In this document: positions 22,559-33,325 of the stretch, piece after piece
Layout of the letters: the number at the start of each line of letters is the position of its first letter
Numbering within the stretch: position 1 is the first letter of the stretch
From: Symbiodinium natans
Lineage: Eukaryota > Sar > Dinophyceae > Suessiales > Symbiodiniaceae
Assembly: GCA_905221605.1 (NCBI GenBank)
Contig: CAJNDS010002220.1
Span: 339,871-403,870, forward strand
Length of the DNA: 64,000 nt
Reading direction: 5' to 3'
The notes under the pieces: generated by a model
The model's input: the letters and a program-made list of their open reading frames with translations, nothing else
Told to the model about the DNA's origin: nothing
The model's database searches: none
Position numbers and translations under genes: made by a program

Positions 22559-22634
22559 GCCGATGGCCCTGAAGAGGTTCCTAGTTCTACCCACAAATTT
22601 GTTAGCAATATCCTCCTTCCATGTAGAAAAAAAG
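22559..22634 (+). CDS. Candidate internal exon with good splice sites
   Basis: CTGCAG|GCCGAT opens ADGPEEVPSSTHKFVSNILL then PCRKK, ending AAAG|GTATGT. Both borders are near consensus. Probably the same gene as the islands at 22966 and 23358, although the phase at its right border (1) does not match 22966 (0), so an intervening exon or a different border is needed. Confidence 0.45.
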
Positions 22635-22965
22635 GTATGTGCCCCACAAGCCCCAAACCCTCAACCCTTAACCCTAAACCCTAAAACCCTAGACCCTGAA
22701 CCCTAAACCCTAAACCCTAAACCCTGAACCCTGAACCCTGAACCCTAAACCCTAAACCCTAAACCCTAAACCCTAAACCAACATGCCTTTCCTTTTCGGG
22801 TTGCTGGCGAACCTGGGACTCTGGCACTCTGAGCAGCCCTCTGAAGTCAGATGTCCAGTTCTCGAAGTCATCAACTCATAGGGTTTAGGGTTTAGGGTTT
22901 AGGGTTTAGGGTTTAGGGTTTAGGGTTTAGGGTTTAGGGTTTAGGGTTTAGGGTTTAGGGTGTAG

Positions 22966-23118
22966 CGCCACATCATAACATGGAATCGAACAACCGACCC
23001 TGTATTGTCCTGTGCCGTTGTCTGTTCGTACGTCTACGTATTCCGACATTTAGTTAGGGCCCGTCACGTCGAGCAGCAAGGGAAACTGCTTCCCTCTTGC
23101 TCTATTCCTCCCGTTAAG
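22966..23118 (+). CDS. Candidate exon with a hydrophobic segment
   Basis: 153 nt (51 codons), phase 0 at both ends, from GTGTAG|CGCCAC to GTTAAG|GTGCGA. The frame includes DPVLSCAVVCSYVYVFRHLV followed by RARHVEQQGKLLPSC, a possible membrane helix with a basic flank. It abuts a TTTAGGG array on the left. Phase fits the terminal exon at 23358. Confidence 0.45.
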
Positions 23119-23357
23119 GTGCGAAATCTCAGGTGTGAGGACTTCACGGTTTCAGGACTTAAAGGTTTAGGGTTTAGGGTGTATGGTTTAGGGTTTGAAG
23201 GCTTCAGGGCTCTATGGGGTTTGCAGTTTTGTGCATACAAAACTTGTCGCCGCCCACACAATCAGAATGCACCAAGGGACCCCATGTCGTCCTAAACCCT
23301 AAACCCTAAACCCTGAACCCTAAACCCTAAATCCTAAACCCTCTGTGGAAATGCGAG

Positions 23358-23447
23358 GCCGTTCTGCTGCTAGAAGTTGAGAAAAAGCCCGGGGCTCTGT
23401 TTTTCTTTGAGACATGGGCCTATTCTCTGTTTTCGGATGGCATCTAA
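23358..23447 (+). CDS. Candidate terminal exon
   Basis: GCGAG|GCC opens AVLLLEVEKKPGALFFFETW then AYSLFSDGI and TAA at 23445. Phase 0 start matches the end of the 22966-23118 exon, so the two plausibly give the C-terminus of one protein with hydrophobic stretches. No family recognised. Confidence 0.45.
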   Translation, partial: AVLLLEVEKKPGALFFFETWAYSLFSDGI

Positions 23448-24312
23448 GTGGCTCAGCGCTTTTCAACAGAGCACCAAAGATGTGTCCACAACCCAACCTG
23501 CAACTTCCCTGAACCCTAAACCCTACACCCTAAACCCTAAACCCCAATGAGGTTTTCGTCCGGTAGCAGTTCACGTGGCATTCTTGGTGATTTCACCGGG
23601 CTGTGCCTTTGATCCTTGAGCCTCTGAGATTTGCAGTCCAGACCCACATTTTCACTCCAGACCCTAAACCTAAACCCTAAAACCCCAAACCCTAAACCTT
23701 AAACCCCAAACCCTAATTGGTCCTCATTCTTTGTTGTGGGACCGGGCTCAGCAGCAAGGCCAACTAGGAACGAGACCTTAGGATCAAGACATAAGAATCT
23801 AGGACCCCGGTTCGGGTTTAGGGTTTAGGGTTTAGGGTTCGGCCTTTAGTCCCTGCCTTTTTAGTGTTCAAGCTCCCTAGCAAGCCCCTTTTAACCAAAA
23901 CATGGGCACCCTTTTGTAGTCCCAGGTTACTCTTGGGTCTAGGAATCAAGTTCTACAGGTTTTTGGCGTGAAATCAGAGGTTTCCAGCGCGTGGCCTGTA
24001 CTTTGGGGATGTTCTAAGTTTCTGTACGTCTCCTTTCAGCTGTCCAAACGAAGGGTGCGCTTTAGGGCTTAGGGTTTAGGGTGTAGGGTTTTGGGTATAG
24101 GGTTTAGGGTTTAGGGTTTAGGGTTTCGGGTTTCGGGTGAAAACCTTCATTTTGAAAGCCACCCTTCTGCAGCACATCCTGCACGGGGCTTGAACATTTG
24201 TGCCCGAGAAAGGCTTGTCCAAGGGTGGTGCGAGCCGAAGACTTAGATCCCTAAACCCTAAACCCTAAACCCTAAACCCGCGCTTAGTTGCTATGCGGGG
24301 CCTAGGTTTCAG

Positions 24313-24388
24313 CACTGGCAGATTGAGCTGCTTGCAATCTTTTGGATCTGGCTGCTTTGCGTATCTTTGCCCCCTGGCGGCATGTCGG
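24313..24388 (+). CDS. Candidate exon encoding a membrane helix
   Basis: TTTCAG|CACTGG opens HWQIELLAIFWIWLLCVSLP then PGGMS, strongly hydrophobic with tryptophans. The right border is uncertain, because a GGGTTTCCGAAAATAGGG element end follows at once. Confidence 0.4.
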
Positions 24389-24686
24389 GGTTTCCGAAAA
24401 TAGGGTTTAGGGTTTAGGGTTTAGGGTTTAGGGTTTAGGGTTTAGGGTTTAGGGGTCCCCTTAGGGGAGAAATTCTATTTGGGGTATAAAAGGGGTACCC
24501 CTATGTTGGGAAATACCCATGTTGTGATGGGATTCAGGGCTTACGGGGTGAATTGTTGTAGTTCGGTTCGTACTTCAGACGTTTCGTGCCCCAAACTCGT
24601 ACCGAAGAGTCGAAGAGCAATTTCTAACGGCTTTGCATGTGAGGCCAAAACCTCTACATGCGGATGGTTCATGTATTTCTTTTCAG

Positions 24687-24769
24687 GGTACCCCAGACTT
24701 GAAATTTATTACTTCACACCCCCGCAGTGTAGAAACGACTTTTGGGTGAAGAAATTGGAAAGGGCCTGA
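24687..24769 (+). CDS. Candidate terminal exon
   Basis: TTTTCAG precedes in-frame YPRLEIYYFTPPQCRNDFWV then KKLERA, TGA at 24767. The same frame is open upstream to 24479, so the exon may be longer. Other islands nearby with AG|G borders (24783-24812, QMEFVSKCSK before GTAATG; 24917-24973, ATGEEAASRSSLPALNRE then TAA) may belong to an alternative 3' end. Confidence 0.35.
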
Positions 24770-25709
24770 GTCCGGAGTTCTGAGCAGATGGAGTTTGTGA
24801 GCAAATGTTCTAAGGTAATGTTTCGGCTTGTGAGTTCTTGGAACTTTTTGGAGCTGCCTTGGGTGCCCTTTGGAGGCGTTTAGGGTGCCTTGCTTGGCCT
24901 GAGAACAGTTCTGCAGGCAACTGGAGAAGAGGCTGCTAGCCGTTCTAGTCTACCAGCGCTAAACCGGGAATAACCCCCAACCGTATCGTCAATGATGTGG
25001 GACTCAGGGCTCAGGGTTTAGGGTTTCGGGTTAGGGTTTAGTAAATTAGGTTTAGGATGAGAAATCGGGGTGTCTTGTGTCCTCTAACCTTGTCGGCTCC
25101 AGGACACCGCAATATCTCCTACGCACCCGTATGTTCAACCCCTTGAATCCTTGGCCGGAAAAATGCTGATACGGGGCAAAATATTATTTTTTTATTGGGC
25201 ATCGCTACAGCAAAGCGTGCTGACTCATGTCAAATTTTCACGGAGACGCCCTGCAGAACCCCACATATGGCCGAATCCCTCGTGCAACGACCCCAAAACT
25301 GGACCCTCAATCTTAGAAACGTCTGCTTGGTAGCCCAGTGGTACCCTTCACCCTGTTCGGGGTTCTGGGTTCCCCTTTACGGAAACCAACCCCCCCAAAA
25401 AAAAAAGAAAACGGGTGCCTTACTGGGGTATACTTAGAGGGTATAATACATATATATATAATATCCCTAAAGGGTACAATATATAAGCCCTTAAAGGGTA
25501 TATAGGGGATATATGGTACTGCTATGATTATAATAAATATTGTTAGTATTATTGCTATTATTATTACTAACTAGAATATGGTTGCTGAGCCAAGTCTGAA
25601 CGTCCTTGGCCAGGTCTTTGTTTAGCTCGCCTGGCCGCAGGGAGCTCTTAGGAGGCACGGGGAGGTTCAAAGTTTGGGGCCTAACCCCGCACCCCCCACC
25701 CCCCACCCC

Positions 25710-25832
25710 CTTAAACCCTAAACCCTAAACCCTAAACCCTAAACCCTAAACCCTAAACCCTAAACCCTAAACCCTAAACCCTAAACCCTAAACCCTAAAC
25801 CCTAAACCCTAAACCCTAAACCCTAAACCCAA
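25710..25832. repeat. Perfect CCCTAAA array (about 17 units)
   Basis: Uninterrupted heptamers, flanked on the left by CCCCCCACCCC and on the right by a unique island. Confidence 0.95.
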
Positions 25833-25971
25833 GCACCCCCTGTGTAAGGTCCTAAAGAGGTTACCTCAATGAGAGGGAACAACTTAGGGCAGCTTAAAGG
25901 GTACCTGTGGGAAGGGCAGCTGCTTGATAAGTAACCTTCAACCGTATTCTAACGCCCCTTTACAACCACAG

Positions 25972-26040
25972 GCTAACTTCTTTTCCCTGGCCTCCGCCGA
26001 CTCAGCCAGGAACAGGCTGTCGTTTGCAATTAGGCCATGA
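25972..26040 (+). CDS. Candidate terminal exon
   Basis: CCACAG|GCTAAC opens ANFFSLASADSARNRLSFAI then RP and TGA at 26038. Good acceptor; no partner exon known. Confidence 0.35.
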   Translation, partial: ANFFSLASADSARNRLSFAIRP

Positions 26041-26453
26041 GGTTGTCTGAGCACATGTCGCGTGATGTGCTTAACCTCAAACCCTCCACCCCTGAGCCCT
26101 TCGCAACCCGAAGCCCTGAAGGCTGTGGCCCCCACAAAATCCGCATGTGAAGGGTTAAAGGGTGTAGGGTTTAGGGTGCCAGGATGAAGCGGTAGTTATA
26201 GGATTTACGGGTTTGGGGCTCGGGAAGGAGAAGGGGGTGGCCCTCCTCTTCTTAACCATCTTCTGGCTCTTTGAAACAGGGACCTTATTCAGAGGGGTCT
26301 AGTCTATCTGAAGCAGGGTGTTATATCTTCTTTTTTGGTGAGTGTATATAAGGTTCCTTTTTAATATTGAAATATACACCCTACTTCATATCACCACGGG
26401 TCCCCCCTAATCCTATCCCCCAACCTTAGGGAGAGACCACCTTTTCAAAGCAG

Positions 26454-26530
26454 GTAGCGAAGCGCCGTCGAACTGGCCTGTGACCGAGCTGTTGCGTTGG
26501 GGTGTGCGGTATCAGGCTGCGGGGACATAG
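26454..26530 (+). CDS. Candidate terminal exon
   Basis: AAGCAG|GT then SEAPSNWPVTELLRWGVRYQ followed by AAGT and TAG at 26528. CCCTAAA repeats follow. Unknown product. Confidence 0.35.
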
Positions 26531-26534
26531 AAAC

Positions 26535-26765
26535 CCTAAACCCGGAACCCTAAACCCAAAACCCTAAACCCTAATTAAACCCTAAGCCTGAACCCTAAAC
26601 CCTAAACCCTGAACCCTAAACCCTGAACCCTAAACCCGAAACCCTAAACCCTAAACCCTAAACCCTAAACCCTAAACCCTAAACCCTAAACCCTAAACCC
26701 TAAACCCTAAACCCTAAACCCTAAACCCTAAACCCTAAACCCTAAACCCCAAACCCCAAACCCCA
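26535..26765. repeat. Long CCCTAAA block with CCCTGAA and CCCCAAA variants
   Basis: About 30 units; variants cluster at the two edges and perfect heptamers fill the centre (26640-26745). Confidence 0.9.
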
Positions 26766-27101
26766 AACTAAACCCTAATCCCGAAACCTTAGTGCTCTTA
26801 TCAGGGACCTCAGCCCCCTGAGATGCCATGAACGAGGCATCAGTACTCCCCTCAGGGTTCATTTAGGGTCAGGAACCCGGGCTATGGCTACTCAGGGTTT
26901 AGGGTTGGGGTTTAGGGTTTATTAGGGTTTAGGGTTTAGAGTTTAGGGTTCAGGGTTTAGGGTTTAGGGTTTAGGGTTCAGGTTTTAGGGTTTAGGGTTT
27001 AGGTCTGCAAAGAGGTACTGTAAGGTCGTTAGGGCGACTTGGGATTCCTCGCCCACACCCCGGTTTTATTTCTCAGCTTCCGAGACTGCTGAACAAAAAC
27101 C

Positions 27102-27210
27102 CTACTTGAAGGTGCATGGTACTTATTAACCATTTCTAACTGCACTTATCACCTAAACTATAACCATATTAGGGCTCTTAAGGGGCTGATAGGTGGGTTA
27201 TAGGTCCTAA
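27102..27210 (+). mobile_element. MITE family A, copy 3 (3' truncated)
   Basis: Starts CCTACTTGAAGGTGCATGGT and carries the ATATTAGGGCTCTTAAGG core, but the right arm after GGTGGGTTATAGGTCC is missing and runs into CCCTAAA-like sequence. Confidence 0.7.
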
Positions 27211-27607
27211 ACCCTGACGCCCTAAATCGAATTGGATCCCTTCAACCAAGCCCCGCCCCCGAAACCCCAATCTAGAAAGCCCCCTAACCCCTAAACCCTA
27301 AACCCTAAACCCTAAACCGTGCACCCCCAGTTGACTCTTTTGAAAGTCCGAAACCCCACGCCCCCAAAGCCTGAACTCCTTGTTGGCCGAGTGGTGCCCT
27401 GTTGCTCTGTTTGGGTCAGGGTCTAGGGTCCAGGGTCCAGGGTCCACGGTCCAGGGTCCAGGGTCTAGGGTTTAGGGTTTAGGGTTTCGGGTTTAGGGTT
27501 TAGGGTTTAGGGTTTGGGTTCCCTTATCTTCCTTTAAAACCCAACCCCCTCAACCCCTAGATCCCTACACCCCAAAACCCAAAACCCTAAGCCCTAAACC
27601 GTCCCAG

Positions 27608-27727
27608 GCGGGAAGACCCCGGCAACAGTTCGGCAGTCCGTTCCTGAGAGTTTCTAGACCAGCTGCAGCCTACAAAGCCCACAACGTCCCGCAGATTTTG
27701 CGAATGGGCAGTACATACATATTAGGG
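27608..27727 (+). CDS. Candidate 120-nt exon
   Basis: TCCCAG|GCGGGA opens 40 codons, AGRPRQQFGSPFLRVSRPAA then AYKAHNVPQILRMGSTY, ending GGG|GTATGT; phase 0 at both ends. Splice sites are near consensus. No domain seen. Confidence 0.45.
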
Positions 27728-28009
27728 GTATGTATTCTGTATCTTCTTAATGTTATATATATATACTTGAATTTCTTTTGAGACAGAGACAGAGAGAGAG
27801 AGAGAGAGAGAGATATACGGGGGGTTAACACCGCGTCAGGTGCAGTAATTCGCAAAACTACGACTTTTACCGACAATCAATTTTCGATGCTTCTCCAAGG
27901 TTGCTTGTAGGGTTTGTTTAGGGTTCACACTCAGGGTTTGGGGTTTAGGGTTCAGAGTTTAGGGTTTAGGGTTTAGTCAACCCCCCCCCCCCCCCCATGA
28001 TCCACACCT

Positions 28010-29215
28010 GTGGTTTCGCTCTCTTTCTTCTTGGTTTTTCGTTATCTGAATATATGTGTGTGTTTCCTCGGTAAACCGTCGAGGAGACTATACTATGCTG
28101 CAAAGGGCTATGTGTTTAACAGCCACTTTAAAACTAACAATGCTTTTATGTACAATTATGTTTATTTATTGATCCGGAACTATATGTCACACATAGCATA
28201 TGGAAAGGGTACTCGACCTTTTTTCTTGTCTGGCTTAGGGAGAACTGTTTGATGGAGCGATAAGGTTTAAGATCTTATGACTCAAACGCCGCGAGGCATT
28301 TGTGTATATCTATTGCTAACATCTAAAGTCATGAATAAACATGACTTAGTTAAAGCAATATGATATTGAACAAATCTAGCCAAACCACAGTAATTAAACA
28401 CTATTAGAGTTCAGTTAGTCATTGTAGCTCACTACTTAATGTTTTAGTACAACGAATAGAACGATTGGGAGGGACATGTGTAATTTAATCAGCTAAGAGA
28501 GTGCATATCTCTAATCTACCAAGGTAATTTACACCAGGGATATTCTGAAATAGCAGATGCAGCTGGAGTAACTGATAAAAAAAACTGAAAAATGTACTGA
28601 ATTTATCTAAGATATTGAACCACATTCGTGGAAAACTGTGACAATATGGCTAACGGAACTGTTGGCGTCAAAACAAGGCCTTGAGCTCAATTGGTTTTGT
28701 CATTCTTAATTGTATTACGTTAAGGCACTATACTCAATCTCCGTGTGACCCTGTTCATATAGCAAAAACCGTGAATGCAGCTAATGTAATGAACATAAGG
28801 ATCAACGTTAATCTAAGAGATATGTCTGATATGGCATTCACGTGATACAATATTTAGTCTATCTAAGATCTTTCTGTTTTCGTTATATCTATTATATTCA
28901 TGGTATTTGTTGGATTCGATGCATTCACTCTATTCATTGTACCATTGGTATGGCTTAAACTAATTATTTGACTACCGAGGGATTTCATACTGTTCATAGT
29001 CAGTTGCTTAATACTGTTCTTTCTTTGTTCTTTGCATTATCCGAAACCCTAGACAACATGTCAGGTTTTGCACTGCTTGTTCGGGGCGGTTCCCAAGACA
29101 ATGCATTAGATACAGCATACCTCAAATCACTCATTTCTTGAGAGAAGATGTTTCGTGCGAAGCACAGCATAGCGAAAACACATGACATGCCATGTTTCGC
29201 TTGTCGGGAGGCTTA
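28010..29215. other. AT-rich island without heptamer repeats
   Basis: About 1.2 kb that is clearly more A+T-rich than its surroundings and has no TTTAGGG units. It starts after a run of C with an element end shared with 58170 (ATGATCCAYACCTRTGG). The frame 28010-28252 gives an unrecognised 80-residue ORF; most of the rest is not coding in any obvious way except the hydrophobic frame at 28868. Confidence 0.7.
28868..28971 (+). CDS. Candidate terminal exon, very hydrophobic
   Basis: After CTATCTAAG the frame reads LSVFVISIIFMVFVGFDAFT then LFIVPLVWLKLII and TGA at 28969. It would form one or two membrane helices. Codons are AT-rich like the island around it. The hydrophobicity may partly reflect composition, so the call is weak. 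Confidence 0.3.
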
Positions 29216-29229
29216 GCTTGAGCCCTCAA

Positions 29230-29520
29230 CCCTGTAACCCTAAACCCTAAACCCTCCTAAACCCTAAACCCTCCTAAACCCTAAACCCTCCTAAACCCTA
29301 AACCCCAAACCCCAAACCCCAAACCCCAAACCCCAAGCCCCAAACCCCAAACCCCAAACCCCAAACCCCAAACCCCAAACCCCAAACCCCAAACCCCAAA
29401 CCCCAAACCCTAAACCCTAAACCCTAAACCCTAATCCGTAATCCCTAAACCCTAAACCCTAAACCCTAAATACTAAACCCTAAACCCTAAGCCCTAAACC
29501 CTAAACCCTAAACCCTAAAC
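29230..29520. repeat. CCCCAAA-variant block inside CCCTAAA
   Basis: CCCTAAA with CCTCCTAAA interruptions, then about 16 CCCCAAA units (29305-29408), then CCCTAAA again. Confidence 0.9.
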
Positions 29521-29528
29521 TCAACGAA

Positions 29529-29628
29529 TTAGGCTACCGGAAACTCTATGAAGCCTAGCGTCCTGAGGTGCTTTGGATCGTCCTCGTACTTTGCCTTGCT
29601 GCGGTCACGGTAGAGCTGTCGTCGGCGC
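29529..29628 (-). CDS. Candidate terminal exon on the minus strand
   Basis: On the minus strand CTCTCAG|G leads into RRRQLYRDRSKAKYEDDPKH then LRTLGFIEFPVA and TAA (29529-29531). Charged residues, a good acceptor and a stop just before the repeat block support it. It is one of few minus-strand candidates here. Confidence 0.45.
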
Positions 29629-29930
29629 CTGAGAGTTCTCAAGGGAGACGAGGCAAGTTGGGGTTTTGGGTTTAGGGTTTAGGGTTTAGTGCTTTTTGGC
29701 CCACAACCTCTTCTTGTTCTTTGAGGTTTCCCTGTTTCCCTCAATCTCCTTTTTCACCCTCAAGCTCCGCTCTTTGCCTCAACCCGAACCTAGATGTCTC
29801 GGGTTCAGGGCTTAGGCTTTAGAGCTTAGGGTCTAGAATAGGTAGCCTTTCGCTCTTGAAGGCATAAGCCACTCAAGGATCCCTACAGTGAAAGCCTTCG
29901 TTCCACAACCCGGGTAGGGCATAGGGATAT

Positions 29931-30528
29931 GAAGTAGGGTATATATTTCTGCTTTTGGTGTGTGTATATAATGTTCCTGCTTAATATTGGTGAGTGTATA
30001 TACCTGGTGGCCTTTTGGGGGTACAAGAAATTAAAACCCTTGGTGCAACATGGATGCTGTTGACATCAGGTGCAAATTGCGTGGCATTACCAAAAGGTTC
30101 ATTGCGGCCAAGAGGAGATATGAATGCTTCAAAAAACATTTTCTCAGGGTGATGGAGCTTGCTCATTTAAACGATGCACGCCTTCCACACATCCTTTCCT
30201 CTGAGTGGACAATGGATTTCCGTTGTCATTTCTGTAAGCGACAGATTTTCTTTTGCAAAGCTCCTGACATGCTTCAATATTTTTGCTTCAAAGCTGTGCT
30301 GCTTGATGCAGACACGGTCGCTGATTGGGTTCAACGCTTTGATGACACCATTGACTCTATCTCATCTATCCTTGCGAAGCTTAACCATTGATCAGCTAAT
30401 TCACGTTCTCGACCACTGATGTTGTGTGCTTGCTAACCGTGCTTAGTACAAATCTAAGCTGTCTCACCTTGATACGATTCACGACCTCCGGTCCGCAGTA
30501 CAAGAAATTAAAACCCTACTTCATATGG
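29931..30528 (+). mobile_element. MITE-like element interrupted by a 457-bp insertion
   Basis: ATGAAGTAGGGTATATATTTCT at the left and CCCTACTTCATAT at the right match the ends of an intact relative at about 26309-26396. In this copy the sequence GTACAAGAAATTAAAACCCT occurs twice, at 30021-30040 and 30498-30517, bracketing 30041-30497. That is the footprint of an insertion with a 20-bp target-site duplication. Confidence 0.6.
30050..30391 (+). CDS. Small ORF within the inserted segment, unknown product
   Basis: 113 codons from ATG 30050 to TGA. The product starts MDAVDIRCKLRGITKRFIAA, has a CHFCKRQIFFCK cysteine cluster in the middle and a hydrophobic/acidic helical C-terminus (DSISSILAKLNH). 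It fills most of the 457-bp insertion and begins 10 bp after the left duplication, so it may be a retroposed or captured short gene. No heptamer-derived residues. Family not recognised. Confidence 0.45.
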   Translation: MDAVDIRCKLRGITKRFIAAKRRYECFKKHFLRVMELAHLNDARLPHILSSEWTMDFRCHFCKRQIFFCKAPDMLQYFCFKAVLLDADTVADWVQRFDDTIDSISSILAKLNH

Positions 30529-30834
30529 GCGCGCTTGGGGTGCTTCATAAGGCCGGGTAGCCCTCCATCCAACATCCGAGAAGTTCCGAAACCCGAAGCC
30601 CCGAAACTCTGAAGCCTGAACACCCGCAACCCCAAACACCCCCAACACCCCGAACACCCCTAACACTTCCCAGACACCCCAAACACTTCCCAAACATACC
30701 CCAAACATACCCTAAACCCCAAACCCTAAACATCCCTGCACCCCGAAACCCAAAAGCTTGCATGTGGCCAAGGTTTGCACAGTTTATTGTGCCGGCAGCC
30801 CAGCCAGGTTGAGGGGCTCCGAGGGACCCTAAGC

Positions 30835-30930
30835 CCCAAACCCCAAACCCCAAACCCCAAACCCCAAACCCTAAACCCTGAACCCTAAACCCTGAACCCT
30901 GAACCCTAAACCCTAAACCCTAAACCTAAA
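30835..30930. repeat. CCCCAAA to CCCTAAA/CCCTGAA transition array
   Basis: Five CCCCAAA units grade into CCCTAAA and CCCTGAA units. Confidence 0.85.
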
Positions 30931-31242
30931 CCCTGCATGGTTTGTTTTCCGGGGTTCTGGACTTCAGGCAAATTGGCTGCTGGACCCTTAAGCCCTGAAC
31001 CTTAAGGCCTGAGCAGTTCATACAGTAGGGTTTTGGGCTGCTACTCATAAAGGAAAGGTAGGGCAAATGGACATCAAGAATTGTATGTATATATATATAT
31101 ATATATGTATGTATATATATATATATGTGATATACATACATATATATATACATTAATATACATTAAGCCCAAAATCTACCGCTAGTCGTACCACCCGGTC
31201 TTCTGGCTCACCCTTTTTCCAGGTGTCAGTTTCCCTGGCGGG

Positions 31243-31617
31243 TCAGCTTCGCATGTAAACCCAATGAATAGTCTGTAAGAATACAGAATTAGTCAATAGA
31301 AGCCATAAATGGATTGTAATCATAAATACTAAATACCAAAAACATTCTTGTAGCACTATTGTGCACCTTCCTTTGTGTTTTTCCGAGCTTTGTTCGTGTA
31401 GCTTGTTGCACGTTTGTTTCTTGCGTTCGTGAGGCTTAGGCTGTCTGCGGTCTTCTGGGAGATTCTTCAATCTGTCACTGAGTAAGTCTGGTCGAAGAAA
31501 AGTGTCAAAGCTATCTGTTGATGGGCGCATCTTGTTCACAAGGATTTCACCAGACCTAGCAACACGGAACAACGCCACCATGTCCTGAACCAGACCTACA
31601 ACGTGCCCGACGTGCAT
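31243..31617 (-). CDS. Unplaced ORF with C-terminal hydrophobic segment
   Basis: A 124-codon minus-strand ORF in a unique island. The N-terminus MHVGHVVGLVQDMVALFRVA precedes a charged middle (PEDRRQPKPHERKKQ) and a hydrophobic stretch near the C-terminus (YLVFMITIHLWLLLTNSVF). Upstream in frame it is open to a TAA near 31665. It could be a small tail-anchored protein or one exon of a larger gene. Function unknown. Confidence 0.4.
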   Translation of the reverse strand: MHVGHVVGLVQDMVALFRVARSGEILVNKMRPSTDSFDTFLRPDLLSDRLKNLPEDRRQPKPHERKKQTCNKLHEQSSEKHKGRCTIVLQECFWYLVFMITIHLWLLLTNSVFLQTIHWVYMRS

Positions 31618-31827
31618 CAGAGTACTTGTGCAAGTCTGTTTAGGGACTACAGTATAACGGTTTGGGTCTTAGCACTTTCGTGTGCTGACCCTTCTACATC
31701 TCCCCGCGTCCCCGACGCTCAGGCTGGGACAGGTTGTCTCCCTTCAGCACTTGCTGATTGGCGCCTTCATCGCGTGCAAGACTCAGAGGATGATTTAGCA
31801 GGGGGGAGTGGGGGGGGGGGGGGGGGT

Positions 31828-31965
31828 TAAGGGTTTAGGGTTTAGGGTTTAGGGTTTAGGGTTTAGGGCTAAACCCTAAACCCGAAAGTTTAGGGTTTAG
31901 GGTTTAGGGTTTAGGGTTTAGGGTTTAGGGTTTAGGGTTTAGGGTTTAGGGTTTAGGGTTTAGGG
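31828..31965. repeat. TTTAGGG array (about 18 units) after poly-G
   Basis: Two perfect runs separated by a short inverted CCCTAAACCC patch. Confidence 0.9.
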
Positions 31966-32870
31966 TCGGGTGCCTGGACCCTTGAACATCAGGACCTTCA
32001 CCTAGGCCCTGGACCGCAATTATCTTCGAGCCGAAATCTTGGCGCAACCCTAAACCCACCCGAAAAACCCGAACCCCCCCCCCCCCCCCCCCCCGCCAAA
32101 AAAAATCTTCGAGCCCAACTCTTCCATGAGCAACACATGATCCCCCAATAGTCCCTCAAACCAACCTCTACACACACCCTACACCCGAAAGACTAAACCT
32201 TGAAAGGCTTCTGGGCAGCTCGAAGCGTGGTATGAAGATAAACAGGTTTTTCCCCAGACACCAAAACCTCCAACCCTCAGTACAACCTGAACCCCTACTA
32301 AACCTAAACACGTCGTGTTAGAACCCTCAACCCTACACCCCTACACACCGTAAACCCGGCACCCCTTCATGGCCCTAAACCCCACACTACACCTCTGAAA
32401 CCCCCTCACACGGGGTTTAGGGTTTAGGGTTTGGGGTTTGGGGTTTGGGGTTTCGGGTTTCGGTTCCCCACACCCCCAGTCTCCTAGGCCTGGCGAAGGA
32501 TCCTGTAGCGAGGCGCGGGAGCTTCGTGAGAGTTTCGTGGGGCGTGGTGCGCGGTTTAGGGTTCAGGGTTTGGGGTTTAGGGTTCAGGGTTTAGGGTTTT
32601 GCTGGGAAAAGGCTTTCGAGCTCTGATCACCGCATGTGCGGTTTGCACTATGTTTGGCTTCGTTGGGGGCTTGTTTTTTTTGTTGACTTGTTGGGCTTGG
32701 GGTTTAGGGTTCCGGGTGGGGGAGTAGTCGTGGTCGGGGTGGTGGTAGAATAGTGGTAGCGTAGTCTTCGGGTAGTTGCATGGTCCTTTGATATAGTCCC
32801 CTGCCTTGCTTGAAGGGTTCTGAAGTATGGGCCCCTGGGTTGAATACTGGATACGAGGGGTATAGAAGCT

Positions 32871-33083
32871 GTGGGCTCCCCCATGAAGAGCCCGTGTGAG
32901 CTGCTCTGCGGGGTCATCGTCGTTGCTGTCGTTGTCGTCGCCACCGTCGTCCTTTATGTATCGACACGAAGAACGAGAATCAACAAAAGCAGTTCCGAGA
33001 ATCAACTCTCAGTGCCTGTTCCGCTTTCGCAGCCAGCTTACAAGGAGGGTCATTCCAAACATCACACATGGATCCTAGAAATC
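32871..33083 (+). CDS. Candidate first exon of a single-pass membrane protein
   Basis: ATG at 32871, or in frame at 32883, opens MKSPCELLCGVIVVAVVVVA then TVVLYVSTRRTRINKSSSEN, an uncleaved signal-anchor type helix followed by a basic stop-transfer and a Ser/Pro-rich tail (LSVPVPLSQPAYKEG). The frame stays open to 33173, but the last part is heptamer- and C-rich, so the exon probably ends near 33080. Function unknown. Confidence 0.5.
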
Positions 33084-33281
33084 CCAAAACTCTCAAACCC
33101 CAAACCCTCAGCCCCCCATAATCAGAATCACTCCCAACCTACCCCCCCCCACCCCCCCGCCCCAACATCCTAAACCCCAAGCCCTAAACCCTAGACCTAT
33201 ATCCCTTGTGCAAAACCCGAATCCTAAACCCGAAACCCCTACGCCTCGAACTCATACTGTAGCATGTCATGGCCTTGCCAG

Positions 33282-33325
33282 GCCCTACCGGCCTTTGGTG
33301 GAGTCACCCTGGCTTTGCCGCCATG
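33282..33325 (+). CDS. Candidate 44-nt exon
   Basis: TTGCCAG|GCCCTA opens ALPAFGGVTLALPP and ends CATG|GTTAGT, good sites on both sides. Unknown gene. Confidence 0.35.
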
